A stretch of 64,000 nt of DNA from Aspidapion aeneum. Taxonomy: Eukaryota > Arthropoda > Insecta > Coleoptera > Brentidae. The stretch spans positions 30,851,351 through 30,915,350 of the forward strand of contig OY755047.1 in NCBI GenBank assembly GCA_963576565.1. The letters are read 5' to 3'. A program made the position numbers and the translations under genes. Below, in pieces: positions 44,700 to 54,522 of the stretch (position 1 is its first letter; each line of letters begins with the position of its first letter). Under the pieces are notes generated by a model. That model ran no database searches, was not told where the DNA came from, and saw only the letters and a program-made list of their open reading frames with translations.

Positions 44700-45700
44700 T
44701 CAAAAAAAGACAAGCTGCATATGCGTCAGCACTTGCATCATAAAAAACATGTAAAGACTGGTCGGTGATTCAAAATCTGAAGTAATCCATCGAGGTACCT
44801 TAACATATGTCAAGTAAGGCAAATCTTGTAGCCATTTCAAAAATATTTTTCTAATTTCTGTGACTTCAATGTCCCATCCTAATTTCAAACACCATGTCTT
44901 TTGAAGCAAAAGCTTTGGAACCAACGCCAATGGACAAGTAAAGCCAATAGGATCAAATAACTTATGAGCCATTGATAAAATAGTTCTTTTGGTTATGTTC
45001 TGTGTTTCAAGTTTATCAAAAAATTCTAATGACACTTCCTAAATTTCGGTTCCAAACAAGTCCAAGAATGTTACTTTTTGCTTCTGCTTCAACATTTTCT
45101 GATAAAGAAAACTCCCACCCTCTTAGTTCAAATTTACCATCAGTCAAAATTGATGTTGACTGTTCAATGAATTGGTGTAAGGCGTCTTTATCTGGTACAC
45201 TTGAACGTTGTCAACATAAAAAGACTTCATTAATTTGGAAATCACATTAAAACTGTATGGGACTTCTTCGCATTCTAACCTTTTAAAAGTTTCGTTAAGG
45301 TGGTGGTCTAAAACTGCTCCTAATAGAAAAGGACTGCATGATACTCCAAATACCACTCGCGTGTGTCTGAATATTTTCAAGTTTTCATCTTTGCCATACC
45401 ACAAAAACTTTAAAAAATCTCTATCTCTTTCTTGTAAGCTGATTTGAAGAAATGCCTTTTTAATATTGGCAGTTACTCCAATCTTCTCTGTGCGAAAACG
45501 TAAAATCATAGAAGGGATCAATTCAATAAGGTTGACGCCCTTTTCCAAGCATTGGTTTAGAGATGGTTGATTTTTTCTTTCGATGACGCATCAAAAACCG
45601 GGCGTATAGGAGTTGTGGTACTACTAGCTTTATATACTGGATGGTGTGGTAAAAAATGACCAGACTGACATAACATGTCAAAAGCTTTATTATTGTCCGG
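44700..45700 (-). pseudogene. BEL/Pao reverse transcriptase region, frame-shifted
   Basis: Minus-strand frames 45548-45144 and 45035-44700 read VTANIKKAFLQISLQERDRD, VFGVSCSPFLLGAVL and FYVDNV, then ITKRTILSMAHKLFDPIGF. The catalytic YVDD box is changed to YVDN, and the aspartate after KK is missing (NIKKAF in place of DIKKAF). Together with the frameshifts this shows the RT is dead. Confidence 0.78.
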
Positions 45701-45871
45701 TAATGGTTCTATGACTCCTTCTGCTAACCAATTATCAAAGACTTCATCATAAATGTTATAAAAATGATCTTTTTTTAACTTTTTCGTTGTATTAAGAAGT
45801 CTTTTATAAGATTAATCAAAATTAGAAGGTAAAGGAGAGTGACCTTCAAGCCATGGCATGCTTACTTCATA

Positions 45872-46531
45872 TCACTTGTCGTCTCTTTGCTTGACTGTTG
45901 ACAAAAAATGTTCCATAACCAATGCTTCTTGTTCTTTTTGTGATTTGATTTTTACGGGGTCTTGAATCCCAAGAACATCTAAATTCCATAGTGTAGGTAA
46001 ATCAACATCTTTTGAAAACAACAAAGTTACAAGTAATGAGTTCTTTATTTTGTAAGCTGGTTTCAGTTTACCCATAAGTGTCCAACCTAATAATGTATGA
46101 ACTGCCACCAATCCACATTCTAAATCATGTTTACGCCCCGAAAATAGCTTTCCTGCTACGTCAGCCCCTATCAAAACATCAATGGGTCCATCCCTGGTGT
46201 CTGTCATCTCGATTCCCATTTCTTTGAGTTGATCTAACCAGGGACCTTTTGTAACGGAACTCACAGAGTTACAAATCAGTGGCTGATCTAAAACTTCAAA
46301 ATTACAACAGTAGTTTTCAGTAAGGCTGAAAAGGCGAACCTTATAGCAAACATGATTCACAGTTTCAGTTTGACTTCCTCCAAACAGTGAATGAACTAAC
46401 TGTTGTTCTCTAATTGGTGTGTAACCTACTTCTTTAGCTAACTTTTTGATTATATATGACTTGTGCGAACCAGTATCAATAAGAAGTCTCACTCTTCGTG
46501 ATTCTATTTCTCCTTTTAGTTCAACCACCAT
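45872..46531 (-). CDS. BEL/Pao aspartic protease ORF
   Basis: 219 codons, overlapping the end of the gag frame by 16 bp, which suggests it was once one frame. It has the catalytic LLIDTGSHKSYI and the downstream DVLIGADVAGKL flap-type motif of the DUF1758 retropepsin family, then GWTLMGKLKP. The DTG triad is intact. It ends near 45872 before the broken RT. Confidence 0.82.
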   Translation of the reverse strand: MVVELKGEIESRRVRLLIDTGSHKSYIIKKLAKEVGYTPIREQQLVHSLFGGSQTETVNHVCYKVRLFSLTENYCCNFEVLDQPLICNSVSSVTKGPWLDQLKEMGIEMTDTRDGPIDVLIGADVAGKLFSGRKHDLECGLVAVHTLLGWTLMGKLKPAYKIKNSLLVTLLFSKDVDLPTLWNLDVLGIQDPVKIKSQKEQEALVMEHFLSTVKQRDDK

Positions 46532-47820
46532 GGTTTGTAGAAAACTTCAGGGTATGTATGATTAGTGAGATTTTGTTCATTAATATTAGGGCTTTGCTCT
46601 TTCGTAATCGTTTCATTGGAATTGGAGGACTTAACATCTTCTTTAAAGCACATGACTCTACAATGTTTCCCATGACAACTGGGGCATTTTTCTCTCAGGC
46701 GGCACCTTCGGGAAATATGACCAAAACGGGTGCATAAGTGACAGCAAGCAGCTTCTGTTAACTTTTGTTTTCTTTCTGTAAAAGAAAGCTTTAAGGCTTC
46801 TTTGCATTGATCTGAAAAATGTGGTCCTTTGCAAAAAACACAACGTGCTGCTTCTTTGTTAAAAAGTTCGGACGCTGTTGGTACAGGGTTACTATTTATA
46901 GTTTTATCTTCGGGTCGGCGTCGATCTTTAAAACAGGATACAGCAATAGAAATTCTGTCTTCATTCATCACTTCTTTTCTCAAAAAATCCATTAACGTGT
47001 CAAGACGTTTCTTTAAATTAGAATAAAACTGACTTCTGTGCCAAGCTCGAATTAAATCTTCTCCTATACAGGATTCAACTAAAGGATAGAGCATTGCTGC
47101 ACAATCATCTGATTTTATATCCAAACTTTCTAATGCTCTTAACTGAGATTCGGTTTTGTCAAAAAATGATGACAATTTATTCTTTGTGTTAAGATTTGTT
47201 ATAACTAACTTAAGAAGTTCTCTAACATACACTTCTATCAACAAATCGTTTCTTCCGAATCTTTGTTTTAAGCTGTCAATTGCTTTTGCATAGTTACCTT
47301 TGGTAGCAGGGTAACTCTCAACTAACTGTCTTGTTCGAGATCCTGGAGTTGTAGCCTGGACTAAATACTGTAGTTTATCTTCTTCTTCTATATCAGAATC
47401 TTCATCAATTCTACTGAATTGATTCCAAAAACTAAGCCAACTTTTGATATCACCTCCAAACTGTCTCAATTCAATTTTTGGAAACTTAAGCTTACTTTTA
47501 GATTCTGATTTCTGAGAGCTTGTGTCTTGCTTATTCATTTTTTCAAAGTTAAATTTTATCTTATGGTATTTAGAACTCAAGTTATACATCAATTCGACTT
47601 CAGAATTCATAGTTATCTCTTCGTCTACTGAATCTAACATCAAATCTAACACAAGTTGATTCAGTTCATTTATCTGAAGCATTATATCATCCAAAACTCT
47701 GATACTACTCTGTATATCAACTAGATCATACCTTTCTTTAGACATCTCAGCTTCCAATTGATCACAAATCTTTGTAAAATCTGTCTGTTGTAGTGCTAGG
47801 GCTTTCTTGGTTTTCTCCAT
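46516..47820 (-). CDS. BEL/Pao gag (DUF1759) with zinc knuckles
   Basis: 434 codons from ATG 47820. The N-terminal half is helical. A DUF1759 region follows (SWLSFWNQFSRIDEDSDIEE, then YLVQATTPGSRTRQLVESYP and LKQRFGRND). The C-terminal part has Cys-His knuckles (CVFCKGPHFSDQC, CCHLCTRFGHISRRC, CPSCHGKHC) that bind RNA. The frame is fully open, unlike the pol part. A frame break separates it from the protease. Confidence 0.85.
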   Translation of the reverse strand: MEKTKKALALQQTDFTKICDQLEAEMSKERYDLVDIQSSIRVLDDIMLQINELNQLVLDLMLDSVDEEITMNSEVELMYNLSSKYHKIKFNFEKMNKQDTSSQKSESKSKLKFPKIELRQFGGDIKSWLSFWNQFSRIDEDSDIEEEDKLQYLVQATTPGSRTRQLVESYPATKGNYAKAIDSLKQRFGRNDLLIEVYVRELLKLVITNLNTKNKLSSFFDKTESQLRALESLDIKSDDCAAMLYPLVESCIGEDLIRAWHRSQFYSNLKKRLDTLMDFLRKEVMNEDRISIAVSCFKDRRRPEDKTINSNPVPTASELFNKEAARCVFCKGPHFSDQCKEALKLSFTERKQKLTEAACCHLCTRFGHISRRCRLREKCPSCHGKHCRVMCFKEDVKSSNSNETITKEQSPNINEQNLTNHTYPEVFYKPWWLN

Positions 47821-47838
47821 ACTTGCAATAGAAGTGTC

Positions 47839-47856
47839 CTGTCACGGTCACCAAAA
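47839..47856 (-). other. primer-binding-site position of the BEL/Pao element
   Basis: Directly inside the 5' LTR on the minus strand is TTTTGGTGACCGTGACAGG, at the place and with the TGG start expected of a PBS. The matching tRNA was not determined. Confidence 0.5.
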
Positions 47857-48071
47857 TGTTAAAACTGCTGATGCTGTTCTAATCGGGAGGTCTACTACTA
47901 TGAAGTATAGCTATACCAAATAAACTAGAGCCGATACTACTTCAAAAAATACTTTTTATTTTACGCAGAAAAGTGACATATTTTTATTATCAACTTTGAG
48001 AGACAATTAAATTATAATATTCCATTGACATGACATAATCAAAACACACAAAAATAGGGTGGCTTCTAACA
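47857..48071 (-). repeat. 5' LTR of the BEL/Pao element, 215 bp
   Basis: On the plus strand the LTR runs from TGTTA to TAACA, perfect inverted 5-bp ends. It begins just outside the PBS-like site and ends where the 20-bp tandem array starts. No second copy is found at the other end of the element. Confidence 0.75.
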
Positions 48072-48410
48072 GTAAGCTTAAAAAACCTTTCTAAGCTTAA
48101 AACCCCTTTTCTAAGCTTAAAAACTTTTTTCTAAGCTTAAGAACTCTTTTCTAAGCCTAAAAACTCTTTTCTAAACTTAAAAACTTTTCTAAGCCCAAAA
48201 ACTATTTCCTAAGCTTAAAAACTCTTTTCTAAGCTCAAAAAATCTCTCCTCTAAGCTTAATAACTCGTTTTCTAAGCTTAAAAACTCTTTTCTAAGCTTA
48301 AAAACCCGTTTCTAATCCAAAAAACTTTTCTAAGCTTAAAAACTTTTCTAAGCTTAAAAACTATTTTCTAAGCTTTAAAACTAATTTCTAAGTTTAAAAC
48401 TCTTTTCTAA
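48072..48410 (+). repeat. 20-bp tandem array, about 17 copies
   Basis: Repeats of CTTTTCTAAGCTTAAAAACT with scattered changes and length variants from 17 to 22 bp. Orientation is the same as the remnant at 43153-43245, so the two were one array before the BEL/Pao insertion. Confidence 0.9.
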
Positions 48411-48683
48411 AAAATTCCAGATTTTTGACCCACCCCCCCTCACCCCTTTGTAACACATCTTCAAGAAAATACACATTAAAAAAGATAATGATAATTGAGT
48501 GTAATGCAAAGCCAAACCCTCCCCCTCCCCCCTTGGGTGTTACATATTTTAAGGATGGGCTATGTGGCTATCATCAACTCAAGATAATGGCTTTGTCTTC
48601 CAAAACTTCTAAAATCCAAAGAATTTTCTTAAATTGAAATCAAAAATAAGTATTAACCCCTATTTTGACAACATCAAATCACT
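48411..48683. other. non-coding stretch with C-rich tracts
   Basis: Two C-rich tracts (CCACCCCCCCTCACCCC near 48430 and CCCTCCCCCTCCCCCC near 48520) share flanking TAA/TG(T/C)AA text, suggesting a roughly 90-bp duplication. No gene is seen. Confidence 0.4.
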
Positions 48684-48691
48684 GCATTGAC

Positions 48692-49060
48692 CGAGGGGTG
48701 ATCAGCTGCCAATAGAAGTTGTACAAATTTTTCTACAGGACTTCCACATAACTCCACAGGACCCCACAGGACTCTACAGGACCCCACAGGACTTCCACAG
48801 GACTATACAGGCGCGTAAGGGGTGCCCTAAGCATGATTAAGTACGAAGGCCGACAAAGGCAAATCGGCTCTCTAAGAAAAACAAGAGTTAAGACCTGATG
48901 ACCAGGGCTATACAGAATCCCACAGGCGGGACTATACAGGACTTGTACAGGACTATACAGGACAGGACATGTACAGGACTATACAGGACGCTACAGGACC
49001 AAGAATTTATTAAAGTCCTGTAGGACGGTGTACAAATTTGTTTCAGCTGATCACCCGTCG
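48692..49060. mobile_element. hAT-like MITE with internal 10-bp repeats, 8-bp TSD
   Basis: 369 bp. The ends CGAGGGGTGATCAGCTG and CAGCTGATCACCCGTCG are inverted with one or two changes. The 8-bp duplication GCATTGAC flanks it (48684-48691 and 49061-49068). The interior carries about 15 copies of a 10-bp ACAGGACTNT/CCACAGGACC motif in two blocks, 48736-48812 and 48920-49010. A degraded relative is at 24779-25100. Confidence 0.85.
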
Positions 49061-49110
49061 GCATTGACAAATTGTCAATGTCATTTTTTACTCCAAGCCA
49101 CACATTGGGG

Positions 49111-49209
49111 TTCATTTGAATCCAATATGCCAGAACGCTTGTAGTAGTACATCTATATAAGTACTTGTCTACAGTGTAAACAAAACAAAAGTTGGAAATG
49201 CACCCCCAC
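49111..49209. repeat. right arm and direct repeat of a composite fold-back
   Basis: 49111-49164 is inverted relative to 43018-43105. 49168-49209 is a direct copy of 42972-43014. Together they bracket the array, the BEL/Pao element and the MITE. Confidence 0.65.
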
Positions 49210-49409
49210 ATTAAAAGTTATATATTGCCAATAATAAATTACTTTAAAAAAAAGTAAAACTGCCCATGAGATGGGGTCTCTTATATTTTTGTGAAAACCT
49301 AACCTAAAGGAATTAGTGCTTGGATTAATGTAGAGATGTAGTATATTTGTGTGGCCTTTTTCAGGGGTTAATGTAGGTGATAGAAAAAAGCGGAAAAAAG
49401 CTTCAAATA

Positions 49410-50252
49410 CAGGGTGTTTCTAAAAGATCTCTACAAAATCTTAGCACATATTCCTAAGGTCAAAATAAGTCGATTTAAAGCAACTTACCTTAGTCCGAAA
49501 TTGCTCCGTTTCAGAGATACAGGGTGGTGAATTTAAAAATTAAAAATCGATTTTATTAAAATTTATGAACATTTCTCAATGCATTACTTTAAAAATTGGT
49601 ACTCGGGGGTTTTTTGGGATGCGAAACCTAAATATGGATACCTTTTCACTGTAGCCGTTAGAGGGCGCTTTACAATGCTCTTTTTATAGTTTAAAATTAC
49701 TATAACTTTTTTCTCAGTGTAACTTTTAACTTTTTTGTTAAGAAAATATTTTCCTGAATCTTTCTAAGTCAAAAAGGTACTCTTGTTAACATGCGCTAAA
49801 GTAAGTCGTTTTCGAGATATTTCCATTTTTACTGTTCGATGCCGCAACGGAATACTGAAATTATTTTGAATGACTATTTCACTAGAGTGTTTTACACTGG
49901 CAAAATGTCATAGCAACGGCCAGTTTTCTACTGACTATTGTTCTCAAAGCTTTATTCAAGTTTGTTACTTTTCGGCAATTTCGCTCACGATATTTTTGAA
50001 AAAATCACTCGTCTCACGGCTAGGGATTCTGTCAAAAATGTCATTCGCGAAATTGCCGAAAGCAACAAACTTTGAAAACTTTGCCGGCCAAATTTTTTAA
50101 AGTAATGCGTTAAGAAATGTTCATAAATTTTAATAAAATCGATTTTTTATTTTTAAATTCACTGAAATGGAGCAATTTCGGACTAAGTTGCTTTAAATCG
50201 ACTTATTTTGACCTCAGGAATATGTGCTAAGATTTTGTACAGAGACACCCTG
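49410..50252. mobile_element. CAGGGTGT-type element, roughly 185-bp inverted repeats, TA site
   Basis: Starts CAGGGTGTTTCTAAAAG and ends GTACAGAGACACCCTG. The arms share AATCTTAGCACATATTCCT, AATAAGTCGATTTAAAGCAA and AAATCGATTTTATTAAAATTT. TA flanks both sides. The interior of about 480 bp has no transposase. Confidence 0.8.
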
Positions 50253-50269
50253 TATAAAAGTTGCATAAT

Positions 50270-50850
50270 TTTTTTCCATATTTATTATCTTTTGGACTAT
50301 ATTAGAAGTCACAAATGTCATTCCTTGTGTCAAATGTTGAGAGCAACTTTCTTAAGTTAAAGGGAACACCCTGTATATTATTTGTCAAAACTGAACATAT
50401 CTTTGCCCTGATTTCAAAAATATATAGGTTGTTACATTTGGATAAGCAGTTTTGGAGTTATATTATTTTTAAATTACTGTTAAAGTGCACTAATGATAAT
50501 TGGCCACTTGGCCCAAGGTTAACTTGTAACTTAAATAATTCAAAAACGGCTTAACTAGATATTAACACACCATATGTTTTTAAAATCAGGGAAAATACAG
50601 CTATCCTTCTGATAGAAAATATACTTAACTTAAGAAAATTGTTGGCAAAATTTGACATAAGGAATAACATCTGCCACTTCTGAACTAGCCCAAAAAATAA
50701 TATGGAAAAAATTATGCAACTTCTGTATTTAAAGTTTTTTTCTATCACATTAGCCCCTAATAAGGGCCACCAAATTTCATTCTTTTTGTCAAATTTTGAC
50801 TGCAACTTTCTTAAGCTAAATGTATTTTCTTCCAAAACTTAACCAACAAC
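50270..50850. repeat. diverged inverted-repeat element in intron 1
   Basis: TTTGAGAGCAACTTTCTTAAG-like text (50335-50365) and TTTTGACTGCAACTTTCTTAAGC (50795-50820) are direct. TTCTTAAGTTAA..AACTTAAGAAAAT and AGTGGCAGATG-type inner parts mirror each other, and GAACACCCTGTATA is at 50365. Likely a nested pair of CAGGGTGT-type elements. No gene is seen. Confidence 0.45.
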
Positions 50851-51414
50851 CAACCAACATTAACCTTTGTAGGGCACAAAAATATAAAGAATAAACCTTT
50901 ACACACTGAAATGTAATAAATAATGTAGGTACTTAAATTTTGTACAATATTTTCTGGAGAAACTTTCAACGTTGCAAACACAAGTAGAAAATAGTATATT
51001 AAACAACAAGTTTTGAAGCGTGTGCAAAACACCGTTTTCAAATCGAGTTTGCCGTGAGCAAAACCTCATTTTCTGTGGTTGGTATATAAAAATATATTTT
51101 CAGAGTGGTACCAAGCCAGTTTTACTTTTGTTAAAAGTAATTTATTTAGGCCTTTCTAGTAAAAGGTGTGGTGTATTTAAACAATGGGGGATAGTAGAGG
51201 ATACATATGTTTTATTGTCAAGTTTTCCTCTTAATCTTTATTTTGAAACATTTTAAGGCTTGATAATCCTTGCGGTGCTACTTTGAGGACATGTTCTAAG
51301 TATCTTTTTCTAAAATAATTGTAAAAATAAATAAAATAAAATTATCATCAGTTTCTAGAGTACTTGTAGGTACATAGACAGTAAAAACGAAGTGTGTTAC
51401 GACTTCTATTGCAG
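50851..51414. other. end of intron 1 of the RS-rich gene
   Basis: No repeat or gene recognised. It ends in the acceptor TTCTATTGCAG. Confidence 0.5.
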
Positions 51415-51550
51415 ATCCAAGCAACCCTGTGGGCAGAAGAAAAGAGATCGACAATGTTATGAAAAAGGCTCGTGCCGCGCAAAGATCGCCAAATTCTGGA
51501 GCTGTTTGGAACAAGAAATTGCTCGAAGTTGAGGCTAAGGATCCCAACAG
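51415..51550 (+). CDS. RS-rich nuclear protein, exon 2
   Basis: 136 bp, acceptor TTCTATTGCAG and donor GTAAAT. It encodes DPSNPVGRRKEIDNVMKKAR, then AAQRSPNSGAVWNKKLLEVE and AKDPN. This is the least repetitive, most gene-like part, with mixed charge and a Trp, and may be a conserved N-terminal domain of the family. Phase 1 in and phase 2 out, agreeing with neighbours. Confidence 0.78.
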
Positions 51551-51799
51551 GTAAATGTTATAAACATAAAAGACTCCTTGTAAACTTACAGAAAACGCTA
51601 CATAAAATGCATACAGCAGAAGTTAGCCGCAGTTATGGGTTTTTGAAAATTTGCTGTTTGCAGGGCTTATTGTAACTCTAACTGACTGATTTTTTCAAAA
51701 AAGGTTAATTTTTGCCAAATTAATAAAATAATAAGAAAACTTCTCCTACAGTTATCTGAGTTTCTACCGGTTCTATAAGGCCACTAATTAGTGCTAAGT

Positions 51800-52125
51800 A
51801 CAGTAGAGGACAAGGCACGGATAAGGGAAAAGCACGGATAATCCGAACATTCATTTATTACATGTTACATACATATTATGTATATATACTCAAAATATGA
51901 CAGAAAAAAAAAGATCCAATAAGTTTAAACTAAGTTTATATGTATGTATTGCATAAAAAGATAACAGAACAAAAAATATAATTTTATATAAGCTTTTGGT
52001 CGAGTGATTTCCGGTAACGCTATTTCGATAGAACTTCAAAAACACAATTTCGATTATGAGAAATCATAGTACTGTACTAATAGAAAATTTAAATTTCTAA
52101 TATAAAAAAAATAAAATTGGGTTTG
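51800..52125. other. intronic sequence, possible Tigger-like end
   Basis: AAGCACGGATAATCCGAACATTC near 51830 resembles a pogo/Tigger terminus. No partner end was found and the rest is AT-rich. Confidence 0.35.
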
Positions 52126-52910
52126 TCTGAATGAAGTTTTCGTATGCTTGTATAATAAGTTCCATAAGGTGGTTTGAGTTTCTAGGAGTAATATTTATTT
52201 TTGTTCATTTTCTTGAAGTAAGGCACCACACTTTTTCGATGGGATTGGCATCGGGAGTTTGCGCTGGCCATAACAAAACCTCGACATTGTTTTCTGGAAA
52301 CCACTGTTGTGATATTTGCGCTGTGTGGACAGGGCAGTTGTCTTGCTGGTAAACAAAACCATCTGTTTAAAGAATCCTGACTTGAGGAAGCAGGACGTCT
52401 CTCATGATGGTAACATAAGCCTGAGCATTAAACCTACCAATGATTCTAAAAAGAGCCCCATGTCCTCTTGCCAAAATCTGGGTAGCGCGTTTTTGGTGGC
52501 CGATAAACTAAAATTTGTTTTCGATCACCGTGTGATTGAAATATCTTTTCATCTGTAAACACCACACCAGAGAATAAGTTAAAGCAAAAATTAGTCGGCC
52601 CTATTTTTTTTCTGCAATTAAAAGACGTGGAACGCCTTCGACTCCTTGTAAGTGAACCTGGAGAATTAGAGGCAATTCTTGCTTCACAGGCGTTTAAAAA
52701 GGTGTTCTTCTAAAAATTCTAGTAGTTGCTCATCTCCAGTACCTCGCTTTCGCCGAACATTTCCCTCTTCTTCATATTATCTTTTGATTCGCACAATCGT
52801 TGACGTGTTTCGTCTATAGTGTGCGGCTATTCGACGCACCGACCAACCGGCATTTAATTTGGCCAAAATTTGAGCTTTATCAAATTCGAAAATTTATGGA
52901 GGCATTTTGG
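52126..52910 (-). pseudogene. Tc1-like transposase, decayed
   Basis: Minus-strand relic in broken frames. From about 52905: a helix-turn-helix region (FDKAQILAKLNAGWSVRRIA), then VVFTDEKIFQSHG with the first catalytic Asp, then GFVYQQDNCPVHTAQISQQW with the second, and WPAQTPDANPIEKVW with the Glu. Exactly 34 residues separate the second Asp from the Glu, which defines the DD34E Tc1 group. Stops and shifts occur near 52900, 52700, 52460 and 52200. All three catalytic residues survive, but the protein is not made. No inverted ends were found. Confidence 0.82.
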
Positions 52911-53290
52911 AAAACTTGCACAAACAACAAGAACCGACAATGTTATGTTTTTGGAAAATAATAAAATTTTGCCACGTTAAATCGACGTATGCATTTTATG
53001 TGGCCTTGTGTATATTAGTGGTGCCCGCGAGAGTCTGGTTTCTGAGAGTCTCGCATGGTCTTTAGTAAATACTGGTGTTAAGGATTTTGTATTTAAGGCA
53101 GAATTCAAGGCTAACAGTCACGCTAGTAAGAAAGACAGAAGGGGTCATGAGCCAGTTCTTATCTCTACTTTTTAATTGAATAAAATTAACACCATCACAA
53201 GAAAAACATTTTTTAGTGTCCTTAAGACAGACGTAAATATTCCTATATTTTCTTTGACCCTGCATCTGAATCCTAGATCAAAAAGGTCCC
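52911..53290. other. intronic stretch
   Basis: No gene is seen. Mirrored GAGAGTCT/AGACTCTC-type text occurs around 53030. Confidence 0.35.
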
Positions 53291-53294
53291 TAGA

Positions 53295-53405
53295 CGTCTT
53301 TATATGAAATCAACAAAAAACAGGTTTGGCAGTGAAGAATTTTCCCTACACTTTGTGAATTCATATGAAATCAACAAAAAAAAAAGGTTTGGCAGATCAT
53401 CTTTC
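53295..53405. repeat. short direct duplication
   Basis: ATATGAAATCAACAAAAAA..AGGTTTGGCAG occurs at about 53303-53332 and 53364-53394 as a direct repeat, with the second copy carrying a longer A run. Confidence 0.7.
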
Positions 53406-53915
53406 TGATTTTAGTGATTTTTGGTACTTACAGTCATTCTACCAGTCAACGCGATGAAGAAGCTCAAATTATTCTAATCGGTAGTTTTTTATAATAATAA
53501 TTAATTTTTGAAAATCAACTCACACATGTACGAAAATAAATACTATGATTAAAATGTTCTTTAAAATAAACCAAAACCCAAACGAAATTTTCCTCCTATT
53601 TTCCGATTTGACACTCTATTGACAGTTTTCTTGTTTTGTGCGAAAATTGGACTTTAAACTGGCTAAAAATTAGACCATATTTTAATTTGCCAACACTTTA
53701 AGAAAGAAGATTCTTCCTCCTCCTCTTATAGAAACGTAAAAATACTACATTGGCTCTATTCCTGTGAACTCAATATCTTTCACAGAAACAGAAATCCTAC
53801 CATCAGGAGATACTCTAGAAAGATAAAACAGAAAAGTGTCACAAACTTTCTCGGGCTAACTTTTTGAAAACACAGAGTGGTGCACCTGTGGAATAAAGCC
53901 ATGCAATAATAGTGT
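53406..53915. other. intronic stretch
   Basis: AT-rich, with no gene or repeat boundary recognised. Confidence 0.35.
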
Positions 53916-53919
53916 CAGG

Positions 53920-54115
53920 CACTATTTTGACAGATTTACATTGCTGGCTGACATGTGATCTTTCACAATTGACATACCAAAGTCGTTTATTTATCTATAA
54001 TTTACGTCGACAGTATTCATTTCGGTTTGTTTAGTAAACAAAATCTTTATGTTGAAAGATTAGCTGTCATATTCCAATGCAAAACTGTCAAAATACGGTC
54101 TGACAATATTATTGT
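53920..54115. mobile_element. small inverted-repeat element
   Basis: AGTGTCAGGCACTATTTTGACAG and following ATTGCTGG(C)TGACATG (53931-53972) are mirrored by GTCATATTCCAATGC and CTGTCAAAATACGGTCTGACA (about 54066-54106). The loop is about 90 bp. Confidence 0.6.
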
Positions 54116-54273
54116 AATAAATAATAAGTTCCTATTATCTGAAGCAACAGTTAATGCGATTAGTGTAAATTAATTTAAGAACAAATTAGACAGACACACA
54201 CAGACTAAAAGCAATGCTGTCTACCGGTTTAACCGCCTATCTACGAAAGACTTATAATAATTTTTGTTTATAG

Positions 54274-54522
54274 GTGGACTCACTCAGGCTACAAATCGTT
54301 GTACATTGACGGCGACTCGTCGCCTTCGTCGCAATCGCCGCCCGTTCGTCGCAGCCGCAGTCGTTCGTTGCATCGTCGCGGCCCGCTCGCAACCGCTCGC
54401 TCGCCTTCGCCGCCGCTCGCCATGTCGTCGCGTCGCCGTTCGACACCGCTCGCGATGGGCGGCGGACGCCGGTCGCCGCCGCCCGCTCCGCGCGGGTTGA
54501 GATCGCCGCCTAGGAGAAGTGG
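54274..54522 (+). CDS. RS-rich nuclear protein, exon 3
   Basis: 249 bp, strongly GC-rich compared with the surrounding DNA, acceptor TTGTTTATAG and donor GTAAGT, phase 2 on both sides. It starts WTHSGYKSLYIDGDSSPSSQ and becomes a dense Arg/Ser/Pro-rich stretch (RRSRSRSLHRRGP ... RRSPPPAPRGLRSPPRR). This is an RS-type domain that would be phosphorylated by SR-protein kinases. The start WTHSGYKSLY belongs with the previous exon's conserved part. Confidence 0.8.

Larger units (their letters stand above)
43246..48071 (-). mobile_element. BEL/Pao LTR retrotransposon, decayed, 3' end missing
   Basis: In minus-strand order: 5' LTR (48071-47857), a PBS-like site, gag, protease, reverse transcriptase, RNase H and integrase, ending inside integrase near 43246. 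The 3' LTR is absent. Gag and protease frames are open, but the pol part has many stops and frameshifts, so the copy is dead. It lies inside intron 1 of the RS-rich gene, antisense to it, and splits a 20-bp tandem array. Confidence 0.88.

Noticed and set aside
48072..48410. CRISPR-like regular repeats
   Set aside because: Repeats are contiguous 20-bp tandem copies without unique spacers, in a eukaryotic genome.
54252..54446. Minus-strand Ala/Arg-rich frame over RS-gene exon 3
   Set aside because: Antisense shadow of the GC-rich RS exon, whose splice sites and phase fit the plus strand.
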